Positions 53,901 to 64,000 of a stretch of 64,000 nt of DNA are shown in pieces. Every line of letters begins with the position of its first letter. The first letter of the stretch is position 1. The position numbers and the translations under genes were made by a program. Origin of the DNA: Haematococcus lacustris (Eukaryota; Chlorophyta; Chlorophyceae; Chlamydomonadales; Haematococcaceae); assembly GCA_030144725.1 (NCBI GenBank), contig JASKMD010000014.1, positions 3,582,101 to 3,646,100 on the forward strand. The letters are read 5' to 3'. The notes beneath the pieces are model-generated. The model searched no databases and had not been told where the DNA came from. It worked only from the letters and a program-made list of their open reading frames with translations.

Positions 53901-56900
53901 GCCGCTGGTTGCCTCACGTCGCGCAGCACCAGGCTGTCGTACACAAACGGCCCGCTGACTCACCAGGGGGTGCTTCTGCTGTGATCACCCTAGCGGCCAC
54001 ACACACAGTCGGCAGCGGGGAGGGCGGGCAGGGCGGGGCAGGGCAGGGCAGGGCAGGGCAGGGCAGGGCAGGGCAGGGCAGGGCAGGGCAGGGCAGGGCA
54101 GGGCAGGGCAGGGCAGGGCAGGGCAGGGCAGGGCAGGGGCAGGGCAGGGCAGGGCAGGGCAGGGCAGGGCCAGGGCAGGGCAGGGCAGGGCAGGGCAGGG
54201 CAGGGCAGGGCAGGGGCAGGGCAGGGCAGGGCAGGGCAGGGCAGGGCAGGGCAGGGCAGGGCAGGGCAGGGCAGGGCAGGGCAGGGCAGGGCAGGGCAGG
54301 GCAGGGCAGGGCAGGGGCAGGGCAGGGCAGGGCAGGGCAGGGCAGGGCAGGGCAGGGCAGGGCAGGGCAGGGCAGGGCAGGGCAGGGCAGGGCAAGGAAA
54401 GGCCTACAGCACAGCAACAGGGGCCACATTCCCACAGGCCGCCTTCTTCCTCCACGGCCCCCCCCCCTTGCCCTGCTCCTAACCACCGCCCCGGCACCCA
54501 CCCCCCTGGTCAACCCCACCCTCACCGCCGACCCCGTCTCCGCCCCGGCCACTGCCCCCATTCCCCGTCGCTTACAATGCGATATTGGTCGCCCCGGACT
54601 TCCAGCACGAAGAAATGTTTTGGAGGCCGCCTCCCCTGGTCATGGCAGCAGCAGTGGCAGTGGCAGCAGCAGCAGTGGCAGGGGGCTGGGGCTGGGGCTG
54701 GGGCTGGGGCTGGGGCTGGGGCTGGGGCTAGCAACCAACCTTCACTCAGCGCCGTGGCCACAGTTGAGCCGGGCTGCAGCACCATGCACATGGAGGCGCC
54801 AGCCGCCTGCATGGAGGGGTTCTTGAGCTCCTGCAGCCGCGTCAGGCCAGGCCACAGCAGTGAGACCCCCCTCCCCTCAGCCATGGATGGCCTTCTCCTC
54901 TTGCCCAGCCAGCCTTGCTGCCCAACACCCCAACCACTTTCTCCACCACCACTCTTCTGCCACCCTACCAGTCACCCCTCCCGCCAGCCCCCCTGCCCGC
55001 CCCCCCCAGGCACCTGAGCCACCCTACCTCAGCATCCGGCTTGCACTCGTGTTCATGGCCCCACACCACCAGGTCCAGGAAGGAGGGCAGGTGCGCCTCA
55101 GACACACAGTTCTTGGCCTGAGGCAAGTCAGGGGCGCAGCGCAGCGCAGCGGACAGGAAGGGACCCGGCTCGCCTCATGGACACACCACAACCCCCACCT
55201 CCTCAACCACTCTGCCCTGACCCCTTGGCCATCCCCCTGGCCCCCCCACTGGCCCCCCCTCTGACACCTCCCCCCAGCCCCCCCCCAGCCCCCCCTGGCC
55301 CTGCTGACCTGGGGGCCATGCTGCACGCGGTTCTGGTGCAGCACAAACAGGTTCCACCAGGCCTGCTGGGGGTAGCCTGGCGCATCCTTAGGCTGCAGCC
55401 TGGGCGGCAGACAGGCAGACACGCAGGGCGGGGCGGTGGGGGCAGGCCAGGGCACCTGACCACCCCTGACTGCCCGCTGGTCAGCTGCCTGACATGGTGG
55501 GACACCCTCACCAGGTCACACCCAAACCCCCCCTCGCCAGGTCACACCCCAGCCCCTCACCAGGTCACACTGCCTGGTGTGTTGAACAGGCGACCGAGGC
55601 GCTCGTCCCGGATAGTTGGGTGTGCCTAGCCCATACAGGGCCACCTTTGTGTCGCCCTGCAGGACCTCAGGGGCAGGGCCTCAGGGGCAGGCAGGGCCAG
55701 GGGGGGGGGCCAGGGGGGGGGCCAGGGGGGGGGGCCAGGACCCCCACACTGACCGCCACAGCTCCCCCCCCCCCTGCGCCCCCCCTGCGCCTCAGGACCG
55801 CCTTGCTGGCTGCCAGATCTACCCCCCCCCCCCCCCCCCCCCCCCTCCTCCCCCCTGCCCACCCCCTCCTCACCCCCTCTGCCCCCAGCTGTGAGGTGAG
55901 GCTGGAGGGGGGTGGGGGGCCTGCAGGGCGAGGGGCCTGGAGGCAGCGCTGGCCCCACCTTCTGCAGCAGGATGGGCGCCAGGTCCACCTTGCCGGCGCT
56001 GCCGCTGACACCGCTGATGTTCTGCAGGGCAGCAGCAGGGGGGCAGCAGCTGGGCCAGCAGCAGCAGGGGGGCAGCAGGGGCAGCAGCAGCAGAGCTGCA
56101 CCCAGTCATGGACCGAGGGCCCTGGGCTGCCTGCTGTCAGCTGGCCCTCCTCAGCTGATGACCCCTGCCACCACACGCCCTGTGTGCCCCCTACTGCCCC
56201 TCCCCCCGCCCTGGCAGCCCTGCCCCACTGCCCCAGCGCCCTGCCTGCTACTCGCCCCCTGCCGGCCCCCTGCTGCTCCCCCTATACTCCACCAGGGACC
56301 CAGGCGGGTGCGCACCACTTTGCCAAAGTAGTTGACCAGGCCGCACGAGGACAGGATGTCCACCGCTGACAGGTTGTCCGCCCCACTGGGGTCGTCATGG
56401 TTGCCGTGGATGGTGAACACGGGCAGGCCCACGTTCAGGTTAGGGTCCTGGTAGTTGGCGCCCCTGCTGGCCCCATGCAGGCCATGCAGCCCATGTCAGC
56501 TTCACACATGTCACTCATGTCACTCATGGCTCACACATGTCAGTGTTGGTTCCCCGATGCAGCATGGCAGGTCAAGGCTGTTCAGCTGGTCGTCAAGGGT
56601 GAAGGAGCAGTGAAGGCAGGCACAGGCTGAGGCTGACAGCCCCTGCCCTGACGCCCCTGCCCTGACGCCCCTGCCGCCGCTGCCACCCTTGCTGCCATCG
56701 CTGCCACAAACTGCGCTTGAGGCGTCCGAGCCACAGATGAGGCCACACAGCTCAGCAGCTGCTCCTGACCCAGCCCCTGCCCTGCAGGCACGGCTACCCT
56801 CAGGCATCCCACAGGCCACCACTGGTGTGAAGCAGCCCTGCTCCTCCCCCAGACCCCAGCCCCCAGCCCCCCTCCACCCCTACCCTCATGTGCTGCTGCA

Positions 56901-57460
56901 GCCACAGGCGCAAAGGGCAGCCAACAGACACTTCCTGCTGCATGACAACCCCGGGCAAGGCGACCGACCTCTCCCCCTGAGCCAGGCTGCAGGCCCCCCT
57001 GACCTCAGGCTGCAGGCCTCTGATCCCACAAGGCCCAGGCCAGCGCCTGTGGCACCTGCAGGGCACAGCCCAGAGCTGCCCCACCCACCCTGAGACAAAG
57101 GCGCTGGCCTGGTCACTGAGGATCTGGAACGGCACTGGCCGGTCGTTCAGGCAGTACTTGCGAAACAGGTTCAGGGTCTTCACCACGGTCGTGCGCGACG
57201 GCTTGTTGTCATGGAACAGGTCACCACCCAGGAGCACCATGTCCACATTCAAATCCACAGCACGCGACAACACCTCCTCGAAGGCTATGAACGAGTCGTT
57301 CTTGCGCACCTCGTCCTTTTCCCACACGCCCTGCTGGCAATTTGCAGTTGCGCTGCGTCGCTCCCGCAGGCGCAGTGCTGGCCATATAGTGTAGTAGATA
57401 GCTCCTCACCAGGTGGTTGTCCGTGGTCATCATGATCCGTAGAATGTCTGCGTCCGACAT
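47955..57460 (-). CDS. MRE11: MRE11 double-strand-break repair nuclease, multi-exon
   Basis: Mn-dependent phosphoesterase of the MRE11-RAD50-NBS1 complex in DNA break repair (nucleus). ATG at 57460. Exons on minus: 57460-57410 ([17 protein letters not shown]), 57330-57090 ([20 protein letters not shown]), 56456-56313 ([20 protein letters not shown]), 56025-55960, 55660-55567 ([20 protein letters not shown]), 55390-55312 ([13 protein letters not shown]), 55125-55030 ([19 protein letters not shown]), 54850-54733 ([15 protein letters not shown]), 54640-54583, 53960-53875 ([15 protein letters not shown]), 53580-53465, 53100-52985 ([20 protein letters not shown]), 52830-52760, 52420-52366, 52205-52136, 51815-51658, 50825-50635. 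Further exons are 49935-49872 ([20 protein letters not shown]) and an acidic, basic-patched C-terminus in 48.96-47.96 kb ([20 protein letters not shown]; end [11 protein letters not shown]). Metal-binding D/H, D, NHD and GHEH motifs are intact. The 3' third is assigned by composition and continuity only. Confidence 0.9.
50193..50275. repeat. (AGTCCTG)n heptamer repeat
   Basis: Eleven tandem AGTCCTG units in a putative MRE11 intron or 3' region. Confidence 0.9.
50878..51655. repeat. (GGGGGA)n purine array in an MRE11 intron
   Basis: 775 bp of GGGGGA units with occasional shortened units, all purine on plus. It fills the intron between exons 51815-51658 and 50825-50635 almost from donor to acceptor; on the sense strand it is (TCCCCC)n. 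G-tracts of five allow G-quadruplex, and pure purine/pyrimidine strands allow triplex. Confidence 0.95.
51896..52025. repeat. GGGGGAGGA purine tract
   Basis: A G/A-only tract with GAGGAGGGGG units in the next MRE11 intron, of the same type as 50878-51655. Confidence 0.8.
52822..52890. repeat. (GGGTGGA)n repeat
   Basis: About nine GGGTGGA / GGTGGAG heptamers directly next to the MRE11 exon at 52830-52760. Confidence 0.85.
53104..53457. repeat. (GGGGT)n array in an MRE11 intron
   Basis: 350 bp of GGGGT pentamers with sporadic GGGT and GGGGGT units. It fills the intron between the exons carrying the PLIRLKVD and [10 protein letters not shown] peptides. Strong G-quadruplex potential on plus. 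Confidence 0.95.
54028..54394. repeat. (GGGCA)n array in an MRE11 intron
   Basis: 365 bp of GGGCA pentamers with five GGGGCA/GGCCA slips, between exons 54640-54583 and 53960-53875. On the sense strand it is (CCCTG)n. Confidence 0.95.
54680..54729. repeat. (GGGGCT)n hexamer repeat
   Basis: About eight GGGGCT units directly 3' of the MRE11 exon that carries PGSTVATAL. Confidence 0.9.
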
Positions 57461-59040
57461 CTTCCTCGGCTCCTCCCCGCAAAGTCGAGCCCGCGCTCAT
57501 CGCATCGCGACCACCGCTGCGCCGTAGTTCAAGTGGCAACCGAGCACCCCGCGTCACTCACGACGGCCCGGCGAGGGGCTCAACCGGCTGCATGCTACCC
57601 TTGGCACATGGAATTCCATTGTTATGTTCACTTAACCCGTCCCAACTAACAGACGACTTACCCCTGGTACTTACCCCTGGTGGACGCCGCGTCCCAACTG
57701 TGTGGTTTCTATTTATGTCTCGCATATCCCCAGATAATGAACTACGTCACTGGAGTCCAGGCTGCCCAACTCCATGCGCACAACAACCATCGTTACAAGT
57801 GCGATTTCCAGTCATGCAGTTCATAGAAACAGGCTAATACACAGCCGATGGCCCTAACGTACCGCACGCTCATATACACAGCACCACTGCAACACGGACG
57901 AAGCACCTAATTTAAGCCCACCAAGCGTAATCCGATCGTAAATAGAATAAAAGTTATCAAGCATGAGGATCAGCCTGTGAAAGAGCAGGCATGTTCAGAT
58001 TGTCCAACTCTTCTATTTTCTCTGCAGTAGCCCCATGCATTCTGACTGCGACAGACTCCCTGGGACCAATGCAACCCCATGCAGTGCCGAGCAGCATGGT
58101 GCTGGCACCTGGTGCCGAAGGTACCTGGCACCAGGGCATGCTAATCTCAACCAATGCGGCCATACAGGACGCAAGTTGTGTGCCCCTCCATCACCTTTCT
58201 TCCCACTGCTGTGGCCAGCTTCACATCCGTGCAGCTGTGAGAATCACTACGCCATCATCGCCAACATGGCTGTGCAACATAGGCAGGGAGTGCACGCTAT
58301 AAGACGAGCATAGTGAATAACCAGCCAATACTGAGCATTGGACTGCAGAGCCACGGTGTGACCACTACACACAACCCCAACTACCGCATATATGCGCTCC
58401 CACTACTAAATTGGCACGCACAGAGATAGCAGCATCCCCCAGAACCCGTCCTCACGCTACACCTCCACATTAGACTTCACCTCCTCCATACCCTACACCT
58501 GCTTCGCCCACGCGGGGAAGGGGGCACACAGCCGGACACCTCAGACATAAGGAAGCTGGCTGAGCTTGCGCAGCTGTATAGCAGAATACTCATATACAGG
58601 GGGTCAGATGCATGTCTCACCTATAACCCCCTCACACCCTAGGATGCATGCAGGCTCATGGTCCTGCTGATGCTGATGCTGGCTCAACTGTACATACCGC
58701 TGCTGCCAATCCATGCTCGCATCACCCATCCCTGCTCGCATCACCCATCCCATGGTGTAACCCCAGCTGCTAAGTACGTAGTAGATGGAAAGCCTAGTGC
58801 TGCTGGGACCCTGGTGCTGTGTGTCAGCAACAGCAAGCACACAAGGCAAACGTTACAGCTGACCAGCTGTGATGCTGAGCAACAGGTAGCACCGAGTCTG
58901 GTGCAGCCTGCTGAGGAGAAAGGGATCACAGGAACCAACACGCAGCAGCCAATACCCGTCACGCAGTAGAACGGCTGACCCAATAGACTGGATGCGTTGA
59001 GGTGTAGGTGGAACCACGATTAGCACCAGCTGCCAGCCTG
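57461..59040. other. Intergenic region between MRE11 and the minus-strand membrane-protein gene
   Basis: Contains the MRE11 promoter (near 57.5-57.6 kb). A minus-strand frame at 58163-57957 (VRMHGATAEKIEELDNLNMP, then ALSQADPHA and a stop) looks protein-like and may be the last exon of the gene to its right. The remainder has no recognisable feature. Confidence 0.35.
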
Positions 59041-59159
59041 CTTGTCTAAGTCCTCACCTCCCCACCCTACTACATACCAAAGCAGCAACAGCAGCAGGCA
59101 TGGTCACCTACATGTAAGCTTTCATCAGGTGAAGCAGCGTCAAGCAGCTGCCGGCTTGC

Positions 59160-60933
59160 CCCTGTTACCTCAGCCCTGTGCAGCCGGCCTGTACAGAAGG
59201 GCTGGCACGGCTGCCGCCACCAGCACAGCCACCACTGGAATGCTGGCCAGGAGCTGTGTGCCAGCGATGGGCCAGGAGGTGCAGCCTGGGCAGCCTGACC
59301 GCTGGCCAGCCAGCACACAGTGCAGCAGGCTTGCCCAGCGTCAGGGCAGCAGGCGTGCCAACAGGTCGATGCAGGCTGGAAGGATGTCCGCCAGCAGCAG
59401 CCACAGGGCCGTGCAGGCAAGCACCGCCAGCCAGCGCCTGCTGGCCCCACAAGCCAACACCGGCACCACATGCTGCTGGCTTGCTTTGGCTGCGGCTCCG
59501 CCAGGAGGTGCATTGTGTGATGGCTGCTGGCCACCTGACCGCCCCTCCTGACACTGTTCAGGTGGGGTGGCGTTCGGTTGTGCGCCAACACACGCAGTGC
59601 TGGTGGAGCTGTAGCCAGGGGCAGAGCCAGCAGGGCTCTTAGCAGCCTGCCACACAGCGCTGCTGCCAGGCTCAGTGCCACTGGCGACCAGGTCAAGGAC
59701 CCTGGGCACCTCCGTGCTGTCCAGCATGAGGCTGGTGCAGCTGGCCAGGCTGTCCATGAGCCAGGAGGGGCTGGAGGGGCACACACGCTGTGGCCTAGAT
59801 CCCCAGAGCCCACCACTGGCCCCAATGGGGGTCCGCGGCTCAGGTCACTGGAGGGGGAGGCCGCAGCCCGCTGGCAATATGCCGACCCAGGCAGGTGTGA
59901 AGGGGTTTGAAAGGCAAGGGGGCCTGACGCAACTTGGGGGGAGGGGCTGTCCCCATCTCCAGCTGGGCTTGACGTCAGGTCCAACAGCAGCTCCAGGCCA
60001 CGCTGGCAGCACAGGCAGTACAACACAGGCATGCTCACTGTGGCAGTGCTTGGAGGGAGGGCCGTGCTCTTTGACCTCAGCAGGCTGGGTGTGCTTTCAC
60101 AGCGGTGTGCAGAGCGAGACATGCTGGCAGAGCCTCACCTGCCGCAACCCGCCCAGCAGGCAGGACAGGCAAGCCCAGCAGTCATGCTCGCGTAAGAAGC
60201 TGACCAGGGCAGCCAGCACACAGCGGTACTCCACCTCGTGCTCCTCCCCTGTACAGGGCAAGGGCGCCGTGCAAGCACACCTCACCATGCAGGCAGCACT
60301 CTGACTCTGTCACCCCGTGCTGACCGTCACAGGCCTGCATCAGAGTTGAGCACTGTCCCTACCACAGGCCAGGCCAAGCACCGGCCCATTCCCTGCAACA
60401 CTTTGCAGCTTGCCTGGAATGGGCACTGTCTCTAGGCAGTAGTTGATGTCCGCTGCTAGAGGCTTGAAATGGTTGGACCAAGCCCACATGTACGCATTCT
60501 GCAAGCAGGGCACAGTGAGCAACAGGAGGTTTGTTAGCATGTACGTCAGCCACTGCCACAGCAACCCACATCTGCACGGTACCTGAAGACATGGGAGTAG
60601 GGTGCCAAATGAGACTTCCCATACAGAAGGGTTGAACGATGGCAGCTCAGTGCCCTCTGGCAGGGCCTCACACATCATGTTCCACGCCAACCTGTTGGAA
60701 GAAACAAGTAGAGTACACTTCAACAGGTAGTTGCCAACGCAACAGATTCAGACGCAAGAGCGTAATCGTGCGTACCCCATTAACTCTTCTGCCGCGGCTC
60801 GAGGCAAGACAGGCAATGGCGCTGCCTGCTGGATGGAGGCTGGAGTCGGCACACCAGAGGCATCGGCTGCGACGAGGTTGAGCACGCAAGCCTCGCGCTC
60901 GCAAACCCGTACCCTGCGCGATACATACGTCAA
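59160..60933 (-). CDS. Unrecognised multi-exon membrane protein
   Basis: Exons join in phase on minus: 60933-60774 (LVAADASGVPTPASIQQAAP, ending EELMG), about 60692-60591 (LAWNMMCEALPEGTELPSFN, SVWEVSFGTLLPCLQ), about 60500-60372 (NAYMWAWSNHFKPLAADINY), about 60250-60150 (EVEYRCVLAALVSFLREHDC, WACLSCLLG), then a Ser/Pro-rich region with hydrophobic helices in 59.8-59.16 kb (LAVLACTALWLLLADILPAC; LLASIPVVAVLVAAVPALLY). Two or more membrane segments are likely. I cannot name the family. The start is uncertain: an ATG at 61151 opens a longer frame (MYEPLAAPLAAALDAVAGNT) which may be a leader or an upstream exon beside the N gap. The exon at 60.15-60.31 kb is duplicated at 45.85-46.01 kb. Confidence 0.5.
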
Positions 60934-61383
60934 GAGTCCACGTCTGCATACGACAGGGGCGAAGATATCCCTGCTGGCGAGCGGCTACGCACCTAGTCGT
61001 GGCTACGCCTCTGACGGGGACGCTCAGCACGATGGCACTCTGCACCAGAGTCCCCACTACGGAGAGCAAGCTGGCTCGACGGGTCTTGCCAGCGGTGTTG
61101 CCCGCTACAGCATCGAGAGCGGCTGCCAACGGCGCTGCTAGCGGCTCATACATTTGTGCAGGCCCCCCTGGAGCTGCTCCACTGAGATGAGCATCCGAGG
61201 GAATGCACAGGGTAGAAATAGACTTCGCCGAGGGGCAAGGCGAAGGTCGGGGTGCCAAGGTCGAGATCAACCGAGCTTCCACGGTTATGGCTTCACCTAG
61301 GATTGCGCAAGGTGGCCAGACTACCTGGAACTCGGGCGGAAGGCGGAGCTGGGTGTCGTTTGAATTGGCGACAAGCTCTCTCG

Positions 61384-61883
61384 NNNNNNNNNNNNNNNNN
61401 NNNNNNNNNNNNNNNNNNNNNNNNNNNNNNNNNNNNNNNNNNNNNNNNNNNNNNNNNNNNNNNNNNNNNNNNNNNNNNNNNNNNNNNNNNNNNNNNNNNN
61501 NNNNNNNNNNNNNNNNNNNNNNNNNNNNNNNNNNNNNNNNNNNNNNNNNNNNNNNNNNNNNNNNNNNNNNNNNNNNNNNNNNNNNNNNNNNNNNNNNNNN
61601 NNNNNNNNNNNNNNNNNNNNNNNNNNNNNNNNNNNNNNNNNNNNNNNNNNNNNNNNNNNNNNNNNNNNNNNNNNNNNNNNNNNNNNNNNNNNNNNNNNNN
61701 NNNNNNNNNNNNNNNNNNNNNNNNNNNNNNNNNNNNNNNNNNNNNNNNNNNNNNNNNNNNNNNNNNNNNNNNNNNNNNNNNNNNNNNNNNNNNNNNNNNN
61801 NNNNNNNNNNNNNNNNNNNNNNNNNNNNNNNNNNNNNNNNNNNNNNNNNNNNNNNNNNNNNNNNNNNNNNNNNNNNNNNNNNN
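61384..61883. other. Assembly gap (500 N)
   Basis: Unresolved bases. The right flank is C-rich repeat (CCCCTGCCCACCCCTCCCCG), so the gap is likely a collapsed or unread GC-rich array like those elsewhere in the window. Confidence 1.
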
Positions 61884-61990
61884 CTCCCCGCCCCTGCCCA
61901 CCCCTCCCCGCCCCCTGCCCACCCCTCCCCGCCCCTGCCCCACCCCCTCCCCGCCCCTGCCCACCCCCCTCCCCGCCCCTGGCCTCCCCC
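61884..61990. repeat. C-rich repeat at gap edge
   Basis: CCCCTGCCCACCCCTCCCCG units, about 20 bp each, visible for about 100 bp before unique sequence resumes. Confidence 0.8.
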
Positions 61991-62014
61991 CCGCCTGCTG
62001 TGCCTGGCTGCCTG

Positions 62015-63732
62015 CAGACGCGCTGGCCGTTTGTACCGCCTGGTGTGGTGCCGGGCAGTGGCCTCACAGATGACGGATGCTGCCATGGAGCAGGTGTGGC
62101 GGTTGGGTGTTGGTTGGTGGTTACACCTGCTGCATGCAGCACCCTTTGCAGCTGTCAACCGGGCGGGTCCAGCAGGGGCTGGAAGCTTCATCGCCGCTGC
62201 TGCTCACAATGGAAGGAGCTGGAGGCATTCGAGCACCCATGCCACTGGCTGCCACTGTGGCTGGCCCGTAATGATTGGTGGTGCTGGGTCGCAGTCACCA
62301 GGGCCCTCCCCCTCTCCTTAACCCACTCCCCAACCCCTGATGCACCCCCATCCCACCCCTCCTCCTCTACCCGCTCTTCTCCCCTCCTCCTACACCCCTA
62401 CCCTCCCCCTTTCCACTTCTCCTCCACCCCCCTCCTCGTCTCCCCTCCTCCTCCCACCCCCCCTCTTCTCCCACCCTCCCCCCCCCCTCTTCTCCCCGCC
62501 ACCCCCCCCCTCGTCTCCCCCCCTGGCCTGCTGCCCCCTGCTGTGGCCGTGCAGGTGGCTGTGGAGCTGGGCAGCGCTGCCGGGGGGCTGCTGCTCAGGG
62601 CCACTGGCAGGGCACTCAGGGAGCCCGGCTACTTGCAGGTGCGCCCTCACACCCCTCCCTCACACCTCACATGTCACACTCCACTCGGCTGGACTCTCAC
62701 ACCCCCACCGTCACAGGTCAAGGCCGAGATCCTTACTTCGTTGCACGCCCTTACTCAGGAATGGGGGGGCCAGGATGGGGTCAGGGGGCTGAAGTTGGAG
62801 CTGGTTGGAGCTGGTGGGTGAGATAGAGAGAGTGAGAGGGAGTGAGAGGGAGTGAGAGGGAGTGAGAGGAAGAGAACAGGGGAGGGGAAACCAAAGTGCC
62901 ACCTGGCTGTAACCAGGCGGTGGCAAAGGAAGAGGTGTCAAGGCTCCATGATGGGGTGTCACATGCATGCATGCATGCAGGAATGCAGACATATGTCGAG
63001 CTAGGCTCTGGGCTGGCCGACCCTACCCAGCACCATGCACCTCACCCCCTTTTCTCCAAGAGTCACACCAACCGTGTATGTAGCCTAAACAGGCGCTGCA
63101 CTATTCACACTGTGTTATGGGACCTAGGGTGACATCGCCATGGCTGCAAGCCCAGCCTTGACAGTGAAGTGACCCTGGCGCTTGAAGGCGGTGAAGGCAG
63201 GCAGTGAAGGCAGTGTGGGTGCCCAAGGTGCAAGGGGGGTCATTGGAAGGCAGTGTACCTACTGTGTCATGGAACCTAGGGTCACATCGCCATGGCTGCG
63301 AGCTGTCCAGCCCCCCCCCTCCACTGCAGCCCTGGCACTGAAAGGCAGTGTAGGCAGGCAGTGAAGGCAGTGTTGGTGCCCAAGGGAAGTCATTGGAAGG
63401 CAGTGAATGCAAGAGGGGGCCAGGGTCCCCACCATCACACACCACCACTCTGCCCTGACGGCACAATAGTGATACACTGGCTGTCACACTCCACGGCTGA
63501 CACCTGCCCCGTTGGCCCCCCTGCCCACCTCCAGGCCTGGGGCAGCAGCAGCGCACCCTCCTCTGGCCCTGGCTCTGGGGCTGCACAGGAGGAGGAGGAG
63601 GAGGAGGAGGAGGGTGGGGGGGAGGGGGCGGGGGAGGGTCAGGGGGAGGGAGGGGAGGCGGAGGGGGAGCTGGGCCCAGTCAAGGCTGGCAGCAAGGAGG
63701 GGGCGGCGGCGGCCCTCCTGCTGCTGGAGGTC
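62015..63732 (+). CDS. Unrecognised plus-strand gene, partial
   Basis: Exon-like segments with proper junctions: about 62015-62091 (AGRLYRLVWCRAVASQMTDA, ending ATGGAGCAG|GTGTGG), 62554-62638 (VAVELGSAAGGLLLRATGRA, ending TTGCAG|GTGCGC), 62718-62815 (VKAEILTSLHALTQEWGGQD), and about 63530-63732 (an acidic [20 protein letters not shown] stretch, then EGAAAALLLLE|GTCAGT). It is helical and Leu/Ala-rich, perhaps an alpha-solenoid, but I cannot name it. The 5' part is lost in the gap or lies to its left and the 3' end is outside the window. Confidence 0.4.
62822..63530. other. Intron-like region with short repeats
   Basis: Contains (GAGTGAGAGG)n at 62829-62872, and two diverged copies of a segment (GGGACCTAGGGTGACATCGC / GGAACCTAGGGTCACATCGC at 63118 and 63268) with GGCAGTGAAGGCAGTGT repeats, so about 150 bp are tandemly duplicated. 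Confidence 0.6.
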
Positions 63733-63783
63733 AGTGCAGGGGGAATGGACCTGCCCCTACACCCCCTGACACTGGCCCTGCGG

Positions 63784-63990
63784 CCCTGACCCTGACCCTG
63801 ACCCTGACCCTGACCCTGACCCTGACCCTGACCCTGACCCTGACCCTGACCCTGACCCTGACCCTGACCCTGGCCCTGGCCCTGGCCCTGCCCCTGCCCC
63901 TGCCCCTGCCCCTGCCCCTGCCCTTGCCCCTGCCCCCCTGCCCCTGCCCCTGCCCCCCTGCCCCCCTGCCCCTGCCCCCCTGCCCCTGAG
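63784..63990 (+). repeat. (CCCTGA)n passing into (CCCCTG)n array
   Basis: About 14 CCCTGA units, then CCCTGG, then CCCCTG units with CCCCCCTG variants. It starts about 50 bp after the donor of the exon ending at 63732 and is the same hexamer as in the intron of nuclease copy B. Confidence 0.9.
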
Positions 63991-64000
63991 CTCTTGCTGC

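Noticed and set aside
53985..54561. Cys/Pro/Leu-rich proteins on minus
   Set aside because: Antisense reading of the GGGCA array; the MRE11 exons lie on either side.
61203..62321. Frames spanning the N gap
   Set aside because: Open only because N codons are not stops; no evidence they are coding.

Overview
The window looks like nuclear DNA of a chlorophycean (volvocalean-type) green alga. It is GC-rich, its genes are cut into many short exons with CAG|GT-type junctions, codon third positions favour G/C, introns carry long simple-sequence arrays, and it encodes a fungal/algal-type translation elongation factor 3. The species cannot be named from sequence alone. A 500-base N gap lies at 61384-61883.

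Layout. (1) 1-12.0 kb, minus strand: a CNNM/DUF21 + CBS-pair membrane protein in about 15 exons, with a very long low-complexity insertion in its second CBS half. (2) 12.4-16.25 kb: mobile DNA, namely a nested TIR element with a 5-bp target duplication, a related half-element with a small unknown ORF, and a perfect foldback MITE. (3) 17.0-25.7 kb, plus: eEF3 (HEAT repeats plus two ABC ATPases) in about 20 exons. (4) 25.9-42.4 kb: a transposon graveyard. It holds a degraded Fanzor/TnpB-like RuvC nuclease on minus (26.2-28.1 kb), a 2.3-kb (CAGGT)n array, pentanucleotide arrays that switch unit sharply, a non-LTR retrotransposon tail, a second decayed transposon protein, two head-to-head copies of a Fanzor 5' end, a 45-bp minisatellite coding for acidic repeats, and a nearly full-length Fanzor-like gene on plus (38.6-41.8 kb). 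(5) 42.5-45.4 kb, plus: a 14-3-3 gene whose second exon is split by a hAT-type transposon with a perfect 8-bp target duplication. (6) 45.8-47.8 kb: more Fanzor-element debris and a TA-flanked MITE. (7) 48.0-57.5 kb, minus: the DNA-repair nuclease MRE11, with introns swollen by G/C-rich arrays. (8) 58-61.2 kb, minus: an unrecognised membrane-protein gene. (9) 62.0-64.0 kb, plus: exons of another unrecognised gene.

The host genes (CNNM, eEF3, 14-3-3, MRE11) are unrelated housekeeping functions and form no pathway. The mobile part is the most interesting: at least four traces of Fanzor/TnpB-like nuclease elements occur, and two families have conserved noncoding blocks immediately 3' of the nuclease stop, where TnpB/Fanzor systems carry their guide RNA. 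A second theme is that several intron arrays, read on the gene's sense strand, are tandem copies of a CTGAC/CTAAC branch-point-like pentamer.
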